Positions 1-11,556 of a DNA stretch of 64,000 nt are shown here, in pieces. The position numbers were made by a program, and so were the translations under genes. Under the pieces are notes generated by a model, which saw only the letters and a program-made list of their open reading frames with translations, was not told where the DNA came from and ran no database searches. Location: the NCBI RefSeq assembly GCF_022539665.2, contig NC_081331.1, positions 3,878,501 through 3,942,500 of the forward strand, written 5' to 3'. Position 1 is the stretch's first letter. Every line of letters starts with the position of its first letter. This DNA comes from Daphnia carinata. Its lineage: Eukaryota > Arthropoda > Branchiopoda > Diplostraca > Daphniidae.

Positions 1-671
1 CACGCCAGTGATATGGCACGCGTGTTGACCGTTGGCAGGGCAATCACTCACTGAAATGCTCGCTCCAATGGCTTGTGCCGTGCACCACGCTCCCGAATCC
101 CCGTAGAGGGGGAGAGCAAAAGAGAGGCGGGAGTTCAAGATGGTTGCTAGGGAAACGGATCTGACGTCAGTCCAGTGTCTGATCTCTCCACACAAACCGC
201 CCTATAGGTATTAACGCCTAATATAGGAGTTTCCCACTACGCACAACAATCCGACGATCCCTCGAAAATGAACCCTAAGTTACGAACGCAAAAGGATTTT
301 CTTCTATGCTTTCAACAGATCTCATCTATCTAACAGGATTTCACGATGCGAAACCCACTACACGCAAAGGGTCAGACAAGTTCGGCTTTTTACGTTTTGC
401 GACTTTTTGTTTCTTAGCAAACGTAAATAGAAAGGAAATCCGAGACGTACTCAGACAACCAGAGGTACACTACAATACTCGGGTAGGGTTTGCTAATTTT
501 CTAACCCGCACAAGTTTTTTTTTTCTCTTCAGTTTACGCGACACGACTCGATTCATTTTTCGACGTCTGCCCGTTTCGTATTCATCGCTGTCTAGGTAAC
601 CCAATTATTTTATTAATGTTCATATTAACACACAAGTGGCCAGAGAGACGTAGACACTACGGCCTTTGGAT
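1..671. other. Non-coding flank downstream of the oxidoreductase gene
   Basis: No supportable coding exon was seen. The stretch holds a full CRE palindrome TGACGTCA at 162-169. An inverted pair CCTATA (201-206) / TATAGG (222-227) could form a small hairpin. An AATAAA on the minus strand (609-614) lies about 60 nt past the stop of the neighbouring minus-strand gene and is its likely polyadenylation signal. A 97-codon open frame at 306-599 has no recognisable domain and was not accepted. Confidence 0.5.
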
Positions 672-2090
672 TCATCTTATCTTTAAGATAACTTTACCCG
701 TTGATTTCCGTTGCAACAAGAAATCCATGGCCGCATTGATCTCCTCCAGCGGGAAAATTGCCGAAACATGGGGCGATATCAGCCCCTCTTCATATAACTC
801 AATGACATCATTGCCTACTTGTCTAGATAGGGAGATGGTAAAAATAATACGAGCAGTTTAGCTCTGGATCGTTGATGTAGAATATAAACTGCAATTTTAC
901 CTGTACACTTCGTTGTTGGCATCACGATAATGACTTAGTGACACGCCAATGAGTGAGAAGCTCTGCGGGAGAAGCAGGCTAGTCGGTACATTGGGGATCT
1001 GACGTGAAGCAAAGCCGGCCACTATGACTTTACCCTCGTGTGCAATGCTAAGGATAGATATTGTAGTTCAAATACACCCTTTTGCACGGAAACCAAAATT
1101 AGCTTAGCATACCATTTTAGAGACTCGTTAAAGATATCGCCTCCAACTGCGTCAAATATAATGGAAACACCTTTGCCTTCAGTGACCTCCATCACTTTAT
1201 TTCGTAAATTTTTTGCCTGATACTTCAGAGAAGCAAAGGCGCCTTTATCCCGGACCAACGATGCCTTGTCTTCAGTACCACATACGCCAATTACCTATTT
1301 CATCAGTGCAATAAAACAAATGAGATTTGGTCAGTCAAAGAGTCAGAAAAAAAGAATTGTTTTATATCATACCTTGGCCCTATAGACATTTGCTGCTAAA
1401 TCAACAGCCGCTAGACCAAGACCTCCAGCAGCAGCTGTAACAAGAACAGTGTCCTCTGCCTCTACCTCTGCCCTTCTATGTAGGCCCAGAAGAGCTGTGC
1501 CATATGTATCTAGCAAAGATGCTCCAATTTCAAATGTCATTCCTTGTGGAACACCCCACAAGTCTTGCTCTAGTACAACACATTCTTCAGCAAAGCCAGA
1601 ATACCCATCCTTCTTTAAGCCAACCACTTTGTCTCCTACATTAAAGTTTTTGACTTTGGGTCCAATCTCCTTGACTTCCCCACACACCTCAAAGCCAGGC
1701 ACAAAAGGCATTTTTTGTTCAATACCATATTGGCCGTTGCAAATAAGAATGTCTGAAGCATTAACTCCACAGGTGTAGACTTCTATTCGAATCTGCAAAT
1801 GAGAAGAGATTTTCAAAGGAGAATAAAGATTGAATATTATCTAATCGCCTTGCATGCCCTACCTCCAAATCTTTAAGCTTAGTAGTTGTGGTCACGTCTT
1901 CAATAACCAATGGCTTGGCGATTTCGTGCAGAACAGCAGCTCGATATGCGGCGGTAGTTTGAAAATAGGGTAGACCCCTAATATTTCTCGAAAACAATGG
2001 ATTGGCCGTCGTTATTGATCCCGATTTAACAACATTTCCGGACCGGGCGATTAGATTACTCAATGTTTTCAACGTCCGTCCTGCTGCCAT
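672..2090 (-). CDS. Quinone oxidoreductase-like protein 2 (MDR / zeta-crystallin family)
   Basis: Five exons on the minus strand: 2090-1863, 1792-1373, 1294-1113, 1047-901 and 822-672. All junctions are GT-AG and the joined frame gives 375 residues, close to the family's usual 350 or so. The first about 45 residues are rich in Arg, Ser and Thr with few acids, like a mitochondrial presequence (inference). The medium-chain reductase fold follows, with the catalytic-domain signature VNASDILICNGQYG and the cofactor-binding stretch VTAAAGGLGLAAVD near residues 180-195. The C terminus ends in LLQRKSTGKVILKIR, typical of quinone reductases. The expected role is NAD(P)H-dependent reduction of quinones or enones; the substrate cannot be read from the sequence. 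The gene is divergent from the PHD-SET gene, about 1.3 kb away, so the two may share a promoter region. Family assignment is firm; the exact orthologue is less so. Confidence 0.88.
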
Positions 2091-3358
2091 CTTTGGGTTT
2101 GAAAGGCAGACGACACCAGAAGAGGCTTCCTCATGAAAGAACGGCCACAAACAAAGTGCGCAATTTGTCCAAGACCTTGAAGTTCGTCAAATAAATGGTC
2201 AAAGACGCATATCCCCATTCAACTCTATTATTGCCAGAACGCAGCTCCGAAAACGAAAAATTACCAAAAGATGTCATATTTAAAATAAATTGTTGTTTGT
2301 TTCTCTGTAAAATCTTTGACAGTTGGAAGGCTTCTGTTAAATTTTGAACTGAAAAAACCGTTAATTTGTGCGTAGTACTGCTGGCAATCTGTTGGCAATC
2401 TCGCATTTGCTTTGCAGTTTCAGTCAATAATAAATGAATTAGAACATGTTGTTGTAAATTATCTTTTCCTTTTTGTGCCTTCAAATGTATTTGATATATT
2501 CAACCGATAGTAGTGGAAATATAAAGGGCCCTTGAAATCTTCGGGACCCGTAGTAAACCCCGTAGTTTCAAAAAATGTCAGGCATAGGGATAAATAGTTG
2601 TTGCCTTTCTTGAAACTATTGTTTAGCTACTATTTCAGGATCAAATGGAAAACCTTGTGTAATGGAATGGTTGAATCTAAAAAAAAAATTATCAACTTCT
2701 CGTAATTAATCGAGGGTTCTTATTCGAAACGAATTATTTACGTATTTTAATTTCAGTAGGTTTGAGGGATTTTTGTCGTCTCGCTTAGCAATCGATTATT
2801 GTTTTACACGATATATCGATCTTTGACAACAGAAGCCACCGTACACAGATCAGACCAACAGACCGCCATTTATTGTTATTTTTTCAGCTACTCTCGCGAT
2901 TTGGCGATTTTAGTGTTAGACAAGTGTTACCCGAAATTCTAGAATACAAAGATTCATTAGCAACTTACTGGAGCCAAGAGAAAGCCTGCGCTGCTTCTCC
3001 CAAAATTTCATTTTCGATTTGGTGCCCGTTGGAGGTTTAAAACCATTTTACACACGACGTCGTGTAGGTCGCCGTCAAAAGCAGATTGAAGTCTTTTTGG
3101 CGGACGCCACCGAGGTCTGCATTGGTCTTGCATTTTGCATGGAGCGGATCGTGCTTCGATGTTGCGATACCGTTCTCATCGTTCAACTCGTCACGCTGCT
3201 GACATGATCATCACATTCAAAGCAGATACTGCTTTCTTGTTCATCACTTGAGTAGTGTGTGAATTCTGATGCCAGATCACAGGTTTGCTTCTTTAGTTCT
3301 TTATCCTCATCAGAACACTGTTCTAGCTTTTCTTCTGAATTCATCTGAATCAACAGGA
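2091..3358. promoter_or_regulatory. Divergent intergenic region between oxidoreductase and PHD-SET genes
   Basis: This stretch separates two start codons on opposite strands and should hold both promoters and the 5' untranslated exons. An acceptor-like CAG at 3354-3356 directly precedes the ATG chosen for the PHD-SET gene (3359), suggesting an upstream non-coding exon. Its donor could not be fixed. An ATG at 3269 is in frame and is an alternative start if that acceptor is not used. The motif CGATATATCGATC lies at 2809-2821. Confidence 0.45.
2809..2821. promoter_or_regulatory. Palindrome-containing 13-mer CGATATATCGATC
   Basis: The core CGATATATCG is a perfect 10-bp palindrome. The same 13-mer recurs at 14448-14460, about 140 bp upstream of the Rab3 start. 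It resembles the ATCGAT half of the Drosophila DRE (TATCGATA). A promoter role is inferred. Confidence 0.3.
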
Positions 3359-6300
3359 ATGGATGTAAATGAGTTAAGTGTAAGAGGGGATGTGGACTGT
3401 AGGAAGCCACGACTTGTACATACCAGTGAAACGTCCACTCACAATGGACATGTCAGCACAATAAATCTATCCTATCAGGTAATTTCAATTCATTTGCAAT
3501 AATGCTTGGATTTGGTTTTATTAACCAAATGTTTTTCTGTTTAGATTGTTTTACAAGACCACAACTATGGAGCTCCCCTACCCTCGCATAATAATGACCC
3601 TTCATACGCTGTCCAGTGTAAGCAAGAAGCATCTGATTCCCACACTTCCAGTGTTGCCCCTGTATCACATTCACAGCGAGGGGGCTTGAAAACCCTGAAT
3701 CCCCGATCCCCTGCCATTAGCCCTCAGACAGGACGGGCAAATAAACCAAATGGTGTTAATTCCACGTTGACCAAACGACAAAGGACAACCAGTGGTAACA
3801 GTAATGGAGTTGGATCTAATTCTAACGTCACCTCTCCCATTCCGGTCGGTTCCCGACGGCCGGGTATGCACGAGACTCCTAAGAGCCACAGTAATCTGCC
3901 AACCCCTCCATTGGTGCCCAAGGGTTCTCCTGGATTTCCCCCCTATGTTGGGGATTTAAATTCTCATCTCTACGCATCGATTTCAAGTGAAAAGACTCCC
4001 ATCAAGGATGAACCCAGAGGCCCGGTAATCACCAACGGTTCGTCAGGCCTCTCCAGTTACTTCGGTGGCTGGTATCGCGGTAGTGGCGGGAACAATGCGG
4101 AACGAGTGAGATCTCGGTCGGACATGCGCGACAGTTTCAACGATGAAGACTCGAATGATGGCAGCTTAGGCAACAGTCCGCGCATGGCCACCGAGACGGA
4201 CCATGAAGGCGAAGAAACTGAAACGGCGAATGAGTGTGAGGATGAAGAGGACGAACAGGACGATGTCGATCTCGGTCTTCTTGGTGGAGGACGTGATTTG
4301 ACGAACGTTGATGAAAGCGTTACACGCTGTATTTGGTAAACCACCGTAACATTATGATATATATTATTGGACTAATGCATTGTTCTCTTTTAGCAAATTC
4401 GGACACGATGATGGTTATATGATTTGTTGTGATCGATGCTCGTAAGTTATTCAAATGAGTCGTATGGTAGAAATGATAACAGTATTATAATTCTTAAATC
4501 TATTGCAGAGTATGGCAACACGTTGATTGCATGAATTTGGATCGTAATAACATACCCGACGAATTCCTGTGTGAGTTGTGTCAACCGCGCCGAGTGGATC
4601 GGGCTAGAGCTCGGGCTATTCAATATCGAAAGCGGCAGGAATTTCGCCTCTCCACTCCTCCGCCGTCAAGTAGCCTCGATCGCGCTTTGGTGACCCGCAG
4701 AGAGAGAAGCAAGGACAGGACCAAAAATGATGATTACATTGACGTCGAAAAAACTTCCAAAAAGTTTCAAAAGAATTCCACCATCAACAATACTGGGTCA
4801 AAGTATACGCGGGGTGGTGCCAAAGGTGGAAGCGCTACAGCTGACAGAAATGAAAAATTTCAGCGGGCTGGCAAGCGAGTCGGACAACCAAAATGGAGAA
4901 GGAAGGGAAACGAGAAGCAAGAAGAATCCGTACCGCGAAAGAGAAAGGTAAGTTTCTATTTGGTATACTCTCTAAATCTTCTTTAATCCTCTTAAAAAAA
5001 CTGTACAAAATATTTAATTTCATTTTCATGAAAATTCAAGATGTTCCGAACTAAATCTTCATCGGACGTGATCGATGTTGGAGGTCCGTCGTCTTCGACT
5101 ACCGAGAATAGTCCATCAGGAGGAAGGAACCATCCCAGCGGTGAACTTCTGCTTCAATGGATTGACCATTACGAGGAAGCTGTCACCAATCATTACTCTC
5201 CCGAGTTAAGAGCTCGCGTGTCAGCCGTCCGACCTAATGGGTTGGGTGGCGAATTGCTTTCTCCGCCTTCTGCCACACCTGCTTACCGGCTTGCCAGTAA
5301 AGCTGGAGGATACAAAGTAGTGTAATTTTATTTCGATTTTGTGTAGTGTAAGGCTTTGCTTTGTTCATAATTTTTTTAATTATTATTATTCCTATTTGCA
5401 TACATATTTTTTAAATTATTTTATGTATTAAAAAAAAATTCTTGTGTAGACGTTAGTCGCTGCAATCCCGATTCGCTGCGGGTCGCCTGTAATCGAATGT
5501 CGTGGAAAATATATGCTGGCCAGCCAACTGAGGCCGTACAAATCGGGGGATGGCCCTGGACTTAGTGGAAACGGCGCGTCAGCTCTCCGTCCGACGCCTC
5601 ATATCATCTTCCACCACCTTTTAGCCAGTAGCACTGACAACACCACACCTGCTGTAGAGATGTGTGTTGACGGGCGCAGTTATGGCAATGAGGCTCGGTT
5701 TGTCTGGCAATCCTGTCAACCTAATGCCGAGGTAAGTTGTCTAAATATTATTACGCAAAATAAAATGAAACGTAGGCTTCTATAAACTTATGAATTTTTC
5801 TTTGTTTTGCAGCTAAAGCACAAGGTTGAAAAAGGTTCTGTCCATTTGTTTTTGGTAGCCAAAACTGATATCCTTGAAAGCGAGGAGATCACTGTAGTGC
5901 ACGATGTAAAAAATCCACTGCCTTGTCCGTACGAAGGTTGTCCACACATGAGGAACAAAGACAGTGGAGCTCGAACTGGATTAAGCCAAGCTACCAACCC
6001 ATTATCAGTTCTCTCTCCAGTGGAAGCCGACCGTAAGCGCCGAAGGAGAAGAACAGATTCAACAGCAAATGATCCTTCTTCCAGTGTCGCAATTGGTGCG
6101 GTGAATGTGACTCCGGAATCGTCGATTGCAACACCGGTAGCTTCTGTTCCCAATGCCCAGGTGTCGGTACCAGCAACTCCACCTATGCCGTGCGCCCTTC
6201 CACCAACGCCCGTCAAGCGCCATCAGCGTACCCCTTCCAAGGTTTCATCTGTCGTAACAGAGGGAGAAGATTCTCAAGATGACAGCGTAAACCTTCAAGA

Positions 6301-8575
6301 CGAAACGGACGGACAAGGCTCAGTAGACAACGAAACAACATCGAACAAGAAGCCATTGGTAAGAATGACTTTGACATTTTTTTGTTCTCTCGTGTGTTAT
6401 TTTTTTAACCGTGCTGTATTTTGGTACGATTACAGTCGCGCGAGGAAAGGAAGATGGAAGCCATTATGAAAGCCTTTGAAAGAATGGAAAAGGCCCAACA
6501 AAGACGCCAAGAATCGATAGCCAAAACAACGCATCGCAAAGATCCTAGGGATGACAAAGATGACAGGTGATGAAGTAGATTCTCCACCTCCTCCTCATGG
6601 ATCGGGAAGCACTGGCGCAAATGAGAAACGTTCAGTGGTGGTACAGGAAGCCAGAAATAAAACTTTCCGTAGAGGGTTAGTTCTTGTTATTTCCTAAATT
6701 TATTTTTAACTCGTGGCATTAACGTATTTAATCATTGTTTACAGACTATGCAGGAAGCGAGGTGGTCGTATGCGAAGGTCCAGTAGTGGGACGAGTGTCA
6801 GCGAAAGTTCACGTGTACGCATGCGAGCATTATCCGGTGAGGTTCATTCAGGGCATTCGGCTACTGAAGAAGAATCTGAACATGGTGGTAGCAGCAGCAG
6901 TCCCGGCCAACCTAATCCGGGGACACCTAGCGATGACCCTTCTACTATGGCTTTTAAATGTCCCAAAACCAAAAAGGTTTGTCGATAAAACCCATCGTTT
7001 GGATCGTTCACGTCATTCTGTCAACGTTGCATTTCACAGGTGGTTTTCAATAATTGGAGTGGTGATGGAAGCGAGGTGAACGGGAATAAAGGAGATTCCA
7101 ATGATCTGCTGGGCGGTTCAAATTCTCTCTCCCTTTCTGTGCCAGTATGTTATATGAGGAACCCCAACCCGCGAAGTCCAACCCGGCCATTGCGGACAGC
7201 CCACCTGCGGTATGGCGCGACGACAACCCAACAATCTGCATCAGACTCGAAATCTTCCTACAACATGATTTTGAATGGTTGCAGGCCTTCCACCCTGGCT
7301 TCATTGAAATCTTCGGCGGGTTCGGCTTCTCCCGATCCACACGGAGAAGGAGGGCACTCCAACGATGAAAATTCCTGGATAGCGCCTTTACCTGGTAGTG
7401 GTGGGCCCGGCGGTTCGGCCAAAAAGCGCTGGTTGAGGCAGGCCATCAGTGAAGAAACAGAAACCGAATCGCCAACGAGTGGCGGTTGTTTAGGTGTTGG
7501 TGGCTTCGGATCAGGTGGTACAGTGCCAGCCAATGAAGTGTTGGATCACGTTACTCCTCTCAAAAAGAGACGCTTAGCTAGGGCATCTCTGTCATCTGAG
7601 ACATCGTTCACGCCACCATCGACACCTACACCATCCAACGTTGGTGTCACCGGATCGAATGAAAATGTTTCCAACGAATCGGGATTGCAGCCGTTGATGG
7701 AAAAGGAAGAATCTAACGCGGAATCCCTTTCAGCTGAAAATAGTCGAGGAACTCCACCAGAGTTTGACGATGGATTGAGTGAAGGGCATCAGGCTCAACA
7801 GCAACAATCTGTTGGCCATTCAAACGAAGCTTCTGATCCACCCACTCCGCCGCCACCGCCTACGGTAGAAATGGCGAAAGCCATCGTTAGTTTGAGTTCG
7901 CCAACGAACGGTTACGTTAGCGAATCTTCTCAGCAAATGTGGGCGTCGCAATCTGAGGAACATGTACAAGTACAGCCAGAGGCAAATGTCGTTGCTTTCG
8001 CGTCGGTAGATGAGCACGTAAGTGCTGCAGCTGCCCTCACACAGTTTCATGAAGGTGGCCTTTTTATTTCATCGTCTCGACCAACGTGGGAGTTTAGGGC
8101 TCCAGACGCCCAATTCATGCGGGGTCGGAATCCTAGTGACGTGCCAGATGCTGTAACTACGGATGTGGTTCAAGAAGTTATCCGTGAAGAAAAGCCTAAA
8201 CCCGTGAAAAGAAAGGTTTGAGCATTCAAACACGACGTTGGAATGTATATCAATTTTTTCACTCTCGTTTTTATTTTCTTGCAGCTTTCCATTCTGGAAT
8301 ACCGCCAACGCAAGCAAATTGCCTTCAGTGACGGCAGCGATGGACCGACGAAAGAAGAGCCAAACCAGAATGAAACATTGGCGCTCAAGGCACAGCGAGA
8401 CTCGGTAGCTGACGAGAATTCCGATTCGGATCCAGCTACTACAACGAGGACCAAGGATCCGCCAATCCTCGGGCTTTCGGCGGATGATTCTCACTCCAAG
8501 TCCGAGAGCACCGCAGATGATTCCAACACCAGTTCGTCTTTTGAAGGGGACGAAGAAGCACCCACATCTTTGTAA
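3359..8575 (+). CDS. upSET: UpSET / KMT2E (MLL5) / SETD5-type PHD and SET domain chromatin protein
   Basis: Eleven exons: 3359-3478, 3545-4335, 4394-4441, 4509-4947, 5041-5316, 5450-5731, 5813-6358, 6436-6566, 6745-6976, 7040-8215 and 8285-8575, giving about 1443 residues. A PHD finger lies near residues 302-345 (CICKFGHDDGYMICCDRC, WQHVDC, LCELC). A divergent SET domain near 560-690 contains VEMCVDGRSYGNEARFV and SCQPNAE; it lacks the usual NHS catalytic motif, as in MLL5/SETD5, so it is probably a reader or scaffold rather than a methyltransferase. Later blocks match short motifs conserved in vertebrate MLL5: an acidic/basic helix near KMEAIMKAFERMEK, CPKTKKVVFNNW, KKRWLRQAISEE, TPLKKRR and KRKLSILEYRQRKQ. 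AATAAA occurs at 8576-8581, just after the stop. The exon-8 end is doubtful: 6567-6675 looks coding only after a one-base shift (see findings). The start is less certain than the rest. Confidence 0.9.
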
Positions 8576-10484
8576 AATAAAGAGGAAAAAGAATAATGGG
8601 GAAAGAAGTAATAAAAAGATGGAACTGCGATGGAGATACAACAACTACACAAGCCACAAGTAAGGGGAAAATTGATTTTCCCTACCCTGAGATAATTGCT
8701 AATGCGTTTGTTGGTTGATTAACCCCTTTTTTTCTAACATTTACCCAGATTTTTTTTTTATTATTATTTTTATTACTATCATTATTATTATTATGAATTC
8801 AGCGCACTTGGAGGGTTGGGATTTCCATTTATCATTTCACCCTTTTTTTTCTGAAACAAGGGGGAGTTTTGAGAGCCGTCGGGACCGGCTGCAAAATCTC
8901 CTCCTACCCAATTCATTTTGCGCCTTTTCCTTTCATTTCGTCTCTCACGCTTTGTCTCTAGACACTCACAAACGATTCGTTAACGAAAACGAAAAGAAAA
9001 CAAGTGAAAACCAGAGCCCCTTGACGAGTTACCTTTTTTGATCTCCGATTTTCCCTCTTTTTTTCCCTTTCTTATTTTTCCTTTTTTCCGCCATTCAGTT
9101 TAAACCGTGTTTTTTTTTTTCCCTACAAACCCTGCGTTCCTTCTTACTCTGTCTGTTCTTTGCGTACACCAGACACTTATATTATTATTATTCCTCCTTT
9201 GTTAATTCATTATGATAATTTGGCCGGCTTTATTATCGCTTTTTTTTTCACGCCTTTCTCGTGGGCTGCGTGAGTGTTCTATATTGTATCGGTGGGGGTT
9301 TTTTCTTTGAATGTTTAATTTACGCGTACACGGCTTGAGTAGCGCCTCCGATTGACCTGTTTTTCTCTGCTGACCTTAAAGTAAAAAGAAGAAAAAAAGG
9401 GGGGGAGTTAAGAAATATGTGAAAACGAAGTGGCTTTGAGATGCATCCTATACTATATTGAACACAGAAAAAAAAAATCCGCCATGCTCTATATATGTAT
9501 ATTTTTGGTCGTTCTGAGACGGTGACGGGCGGAAACAGAAAAAAATGCGGATGATTGGTTCAACTGTACCTGCGATATTATTAAGATGTGTGTTGTGTTG
9601 AATTGTTTTGTTCCCTTGTCTCCTTTTTGTTTTCATTTTTTCTTCTTTTTTTTAAATATTTTTGTCGCGAATGCCCCCTTTTCTTGTCGTTTACGGAAAA
9701 ATATTGTATTTTTTTTTTTGTCCTATCTTTCACGCGGGAGAGATTCGGATAGTATTTTTGTTTTGTCGAATGTCGTTCTTCCGATTCTTTCCGTTTTCCT
9801 TGTTTTCTTTGAATACCAGACTATAAAACATCAATACAGAAATATGGGAAATGGTTAAAGGGATAATCGGTCGCTGTTAAGAAATCTCGCGTAGATTTTC
9901 ATGGTCTCCTTTTCACTTTCTTCGTTCGCTGCGTGTCACTGTGCAAAAACGTGGGAAAAAGACAAAGTGCGTTGGATTAATTATCCCCCCTCCCCGTCGT
10001 GCGATTCCTCCATTTTGAATTCCCTGCGTATTTCGATTTTTTTCCCTTCCGAGTGTATGAAACAATTCGGGTTTTTGCCAGCATCCAAAATGAAGATGTA
10101 AAGTGTACAGTTACGTTTCTATCCGTCTATCTTATCGTCTCTATCCATGCTATAATTACAATATAAGTCTGCGGAAATCGGTCCTATAAACTTTCTTATC
10201 TAACCACATGCCCTTTCTTTTCTTCCCTGTCTGGCTGTCCTTCATATAATTATCTGGTAATTTCTTTACTCTCAGTACCTACCCAATATTCCCCTTTGCC
10301 CGTGTGTGCTTTTGTTATACCTCTATGTATCTGTTACAACTATAAGGCTCAGTAAGAAAGGTTGGCATTCTACCGCAATTTGAATTGCTGCATTACACAC
10401 AACATCCTTTGTATTCTTACAAAAAAAATGAAAATCGTGATCGTTTATTATTTCTTCGTCGTACAAATTTCGCCACTTCGGCCA
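8576..10484. other. Convergent 3' region between the PHD-SET gene and cyclin-Q
   Basis: No coding exon was seen. The DNA is T-rich on the plus strand with many T tracts and short TTA/ATT runs (for example 8755-8792). The PHD-SET gene ends on the left. A minus-strand AATAAA at 10444-10449 lies about 36 nt past the cyclin-Q stop. Much of it may be a long 3' untranslated region of the PHD-SET gene. Confidence 0.5.
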
Positions 10485-11556
10485 CTACTTCATATCTTTA
10501 TCATGTTCGTACAATGCCAACAAATGCTCGATGATATTCCAGATATCTTCTTTCTTGGCAGCTTTGTGGAAGGCCTAAAACGAAATGCCACACAAAAGAA
10601 AATCAACCAAAGCCACAATTTTTTTTGTTAACGACATGCATATTTACCTCATGCCAACTGAGCTGATCCTGCTCGGTTGTACAAGGAATCACTATTCCAC
10701 AAACCTGGAGCCCAAAGTAAATGACAGCCAAGGCAATCAATTGTGGTTCATACTGAATGATGACTTTGCAATGGTGGAAATCTTGTAAGAAAGTCCAGCA
10801 CAATTTCACCAGTGTGGATTTTTCCCACACAGCTGGAGAAATCCAAGATGACAAAGTTTTCAAGTAATTCAGCATATACTGTTGGGAGAGTTCAGGATGT
10901 GTACATGTACTATATGTGTGATGCAGAATGTTACTTCTTATATGAGGAACTTACCAGATGAATATCTGGGTTGATGGTTTTGAAATTAATCATCCTCATT
11001 GTCAATAGCTCAGCTTGAACTATGGAATCTCTGTAATTCCAGTATTCTTCAGATAAATCCAGAACATCAGTGTCATGATTAAGAGTCCTATGAACAACAT
11101 TAATAAGATCCCTGATCTTGACGGGTTCATCTTGCTGCTTGCTGGCAATATAAAGTGCAGTAGCTGCAATCATCTGTATAATTTAAACCTTCCTAATTAG
11201 GTACTATATTTTTATATACTATTTCGTTGGCTTACATAAGGATCATAACTAGAATCGTTGACAGCATCTAGAAACCTATGATAAATCTGGGCAGCTACAG
11301 CTGACGTGAGTGGATTTGTTTTCAATTTGGTTCCTAGTGAGGCAAAGAAAATTAAAGGTAAATCGAAGAAGATGCATATTTAGCTCGACTCACCGCATTC
11401 GAAAAGAAATCTAACAGCCAATTCCTGTGCACTATGATGGTTGTTGGCGCTTTTGTATTGTATTGGGCTTGGGCATTCTGGCGCTTGGTGTGTCTGTGTC
11501 TCAATGATTGGTCGAAATTTGGAACTAAGCAAATTAGACGTCATGTTTGAATCCAT
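10485..11556 (-). CDS. CCNQ: Cyclin-Q (FAM58 / CCNQ), activating cyclin of CDK10
   Basis: Five minus-strand exons: 11556-11394, 11333-11236, 11173-10955, 10878-10648 and 10574-10485. Frame is kept across all GT-AG junctions, giving 266 residues against about 250 in vertebrates. The N-terminal cyclin box carries IPIATA-like helix residues (SAVAAQIYHRFLDAV), then MIAATALYIASKQQDEPVKI and YRDSIVQAELLTMRM. The second box has YLKTLSSW, the TWxLLxDxxH-like stretch WTFLQDFHHCKV, and QLIALAVIYFGLQVCG. These match FAM58/cyclin-Q block by block. In the family the protein activates CDK10, a nuclear and ciliary-base kinase that phosphorylates ETS2 in vertebrates. The C terminus (AFHKAAKKEDIWNIIEHLL) is short and helical. 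The minus-strand AATAAA at 10449-10444 is close to the stop. Confidence 0.9.

Noticed and set aside
306-861. Two plus-strand frames of 97 and 81 codons at the left edge
   Set aside because: The second is antisense to the last exon of the oxidoreductase. The first has no supporting feature.
4057-4344. Antisense open frame rich in Ser/Pro opposite the UpSET-like gene
   Set aside because: It mirrors the acidic and serine-rich coding exon on the plus strand and has no own splice or domain evidence.
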